From Candidatus Moranbacteria bacterium UBA2206 (GTDB taxonomy: Bacteria > Patescibacteriota > Minisyncoccia > Moranbacterales > UBA2206): DNA of 12,622 nt. The position numbers and the translations under genes were made by a program. Location of the stretch: contig DCUU01000011.1 of assembly GCA_002328565.1 (NCBI GenBank), forward strand, positions 1-12,622, in the 5' to 3' direction. Positions 11,494 through 12,622 of the stretch are shown piece by piece; within the stretch, counting starts at the first letter, position 1, and every line of letters begins with the position of its first letter. The notes below the pieces were generated by a model, which was not told the DNA's origin, made no database searches, and saw nothing but the letters and a program-made list of their open reading frames with translations.

Positions 11494-12543
11494 ATGAGCA
11501 ACATTGTCTTTGATGATGATTATTATAACGAAATAATGCAGACAAGGAAATGTGGTCCTTATCCATTCGAAAAAATTGATTTTAGGTTTGGCTCCATGTC
11601 TATGGAGGAGATGCAAAGGCTTTGGCTTTGTCACGCAAATGGAAGGTCATTTAAAAATTTTTTTGACAAAAAAGAATCTGTAATTGCTACCACGGGATTT
11701 GGTATGACAGGAATTCCTCATGTAGGGACTGTATCTCAAATTTTACGAGCAATCAGACTTCAAAGGAGCGGAATTCCTGTTCAAATTGTCTTAGGTGACT
11801 TGGATGCGTATAATGGTAAGGCCGTAGATTTTTCTTATATCCTTGATTTGATTCCGAGATATAAGAATTTCATCAAGAATCTTGGCTTTGATAATTCCCC
11901 CCCCAATATTTTAAGAACTCAATCCGAAGCTTTGTCTGTTCTGAAAACGTTGTATATGACAGGAAAATATTTAACGGACAAAATGTTTGAGGAGGCCAAA
12001 GAAGACGTTCATTCTTTCTATGGCAAACACAACAAGATCGATAGTACAATGACATATCGGATTAAGTTGTCATTAAATCTCATGGTAGCTGACTTTTTAG
12101 ATTTATATTTAGACCAAAAGATTCAATCTGTTGTTGTGTTTTTGGGAATAGATGAATATAAATATTGTGGGTTGGCGATGGATGTATTAACAAAAATACA
12201 AAGACAAGAGCGTTCATTTGACAATTTCTCTTTGGCGGGAATATTTTCTCCTACAATGAAAGGGTTGTATGGTTATCCGAAAATGGGGAAAAGTTTTCCT
12301 AATTCTGGCATTGACGTTGGGATGCCGAGCGATGTTGTTGAATATAAAATTATGAATGGAGAGGGGGAATATGACAAACCTGAAAACAATGTAGTTTATC
12401 AAATGATTTCTTCTGCCAGTCTTTATTCTTCCATGGAAATAATTGAAGCATATAAAGCATGTGAATCCAGAGGAGGGGAATGGCAAGAAATTAAAAAGAG
12501 GTACAGTTCTCATTTATGGAATATTTTATCCAAATGGAGATAG
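11494..12543 (+). CDS. Class I aminoacyl-tRNA synthetase-like protein (TrpRS/TyrRS group), divergent paralog
   Basis: The 349-aa product has the Rossmann core of the TrpRS/TyrRS subgroup, resembling the archaeal/eukaryotic TrpRS layout. A T-G-F-G-M-T-G-I-P-H-V-G-T segment (67-79) holds the HIGH-like I-P-H-V-G. It is followed by I-V-L-G-D-L-D-A-Y (98-106), F-L-G-I-D-E-Y (216-222, where TrpRS has IDQD) and G-Y-P-K-M-G-K-S-F-P-N-S-G-I (260-273), a near-intact KMSKS loop. Amino acid activation therefore looks possible. After the KMSKS loop only about 75 residues remain, mostly helical; a full anticodon-binding domain is doubtful. AAGGAGGT at 11483-11490 gives an excellent start. It follows the ligase-reductase pair with a hairpin between. 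It could charge a tRNA, feed an aminoacyl group to a biosynthetic enzyme, or be the cell's real TrpRS; a housekeeping bacterial TrpRS would normally carry a canonical HIGH and KMSKS. A C8 run at 11897-11904 inside the gene is a possible slippage or sequencing-error site. Confidence 0.75.
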   Translation: MSNIVFDDDYYNEIMQTRKCGPYPFEKIDFRFGSMSMEEMQRLWLCHANGRSFKNFFDKKESVIATTGFGMTGIPHVGTVSQILRAIRLQRSGIPVQIVLGDLDAYNGKAVDFSYILDLIPRYKNFIKNLGFDNSPPNILRTQSEALSVLKTLYMTGKYLTDKMFEEAKEDVHSFYGKHNKIDSTMTYRIKLSLNLMVADFLDLYLDQKIQSVVVFLGIDEYKYCGLAMDVLTKIQRQERSFDNFSLAGIFSPTMKGLYGYPKMGKSFPNSGIDVGMPSDVVEYKIMNGEGEYDKPENNVVYQMISSASLYSSMEIIEAYKACESRGGEWQEIKKRYSSHLWNILSKWR

Positions 12544-12556
12544 AAAACCACTTTCC

Positions 12557-12585
12557 TTGATTTAATATTGCATAAATGTTATGAT
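12557..12585 (+). promoter_or_regulatory. Outward promoter at the right end of the window
   Basis: TTGATT at 12557-12562 and TATGAT at 12580-12585 have a 17-bp spacer with TG at 12577-12578 as an extended -10. It would transcribe a gene starting beyond the window. The core ATTAACAAT of the leader motif lies at 12608-12616, shortly after the predicted start near 12592. Confidence 0.55.
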
Positions 12586-12622
12586 TGGAATAGAGGGATT
12601 AAATTATATTAACAATATTTAG

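Noticed and set aside
1..12622. CRISPR array, transposon or phage genes
   Set aside because: No spaced direct repeats, terminal inverted repeats flanking a gene, or transposase/integrase motifs were found.

Overview
The window is AT-rich and gene-dense. Its genes are short, its sigma70-type promoters are TTGACA-like with 16-17 bp spacers, and start signals alternate between strong Shine-Dalgarno (SD) sites and none. TGA works as a stop: it ends the phosphoribosyltransferase-like gene exactly where the tRNA promoter begins, which argues against a recoded Gracilibacteria-type code. This style suggests an uncultivated low-GC bacterium, possibly of the Patescibacteria/CPR type. That is inference from style, not a marker-gene placement. 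I saw no CRISPR array, IS element or phage gene.

Layout. 1-377: C-terminal end of a cysteine synthase. 381-1129: a promoter, a long leader with mutually exclusive antiterminator and terminator pairings, and a small GNAT-like protein with a four-Cys tail. 1196-3135: two convergent metallopeptidases (M20 type on +, M42 type on -), each with a full set of metal ligands. 3271-4990: hisS (histidyl-tRNA synthetase) and a 69-aa protein, closed by a strong terminator. 5024-6178: a classical-looking histidine attenuator (17-codon leader peptide with two adjacent His codons, antiterminator, terminator) followed by long-form hisG. 6296-8093: a LOG/TIGR00725-like nucleotide-binding protein, probably on a leaderless mRNA, then a phosphoribosyltransferase-like protein. 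8090-8281: promoter, tRNA-His(GUG) with encoded G-1, C73 and CCA, and a terminator. 8431-8799 (-): a 97-aa hypothetical gene. 8876-12543: a PaaK/LuxE-like adenylate-forming ligase overlapped by an aldehyde-dehydrogenase/LuxC-like reductase, then a TrpRS/TyrRS-like class I synthetase paralog. The last 80 bases hold an outward-facing promoter.

How the parts fit. Three histidine items (HisRS, the first enzyme of histidine synthesis, and tRNA-His) lie within 5 kb. The hisG leader is laid out so that a ribosome starved of His-tRNA would permit readthrough, so charged tRNA-His links all three. On the right, a ligase plus a reductase form a plausible carboxylate-to-aldehyde (or acyl-thioester) module. 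The neighbouring synthetase-like protein raises the possibility of an amino-acid- or tRNA-dependent pathway. That module and the hisG attenuator are the two most interesting items. All calls come from reading the sequence; no similarity search or folding program was run.
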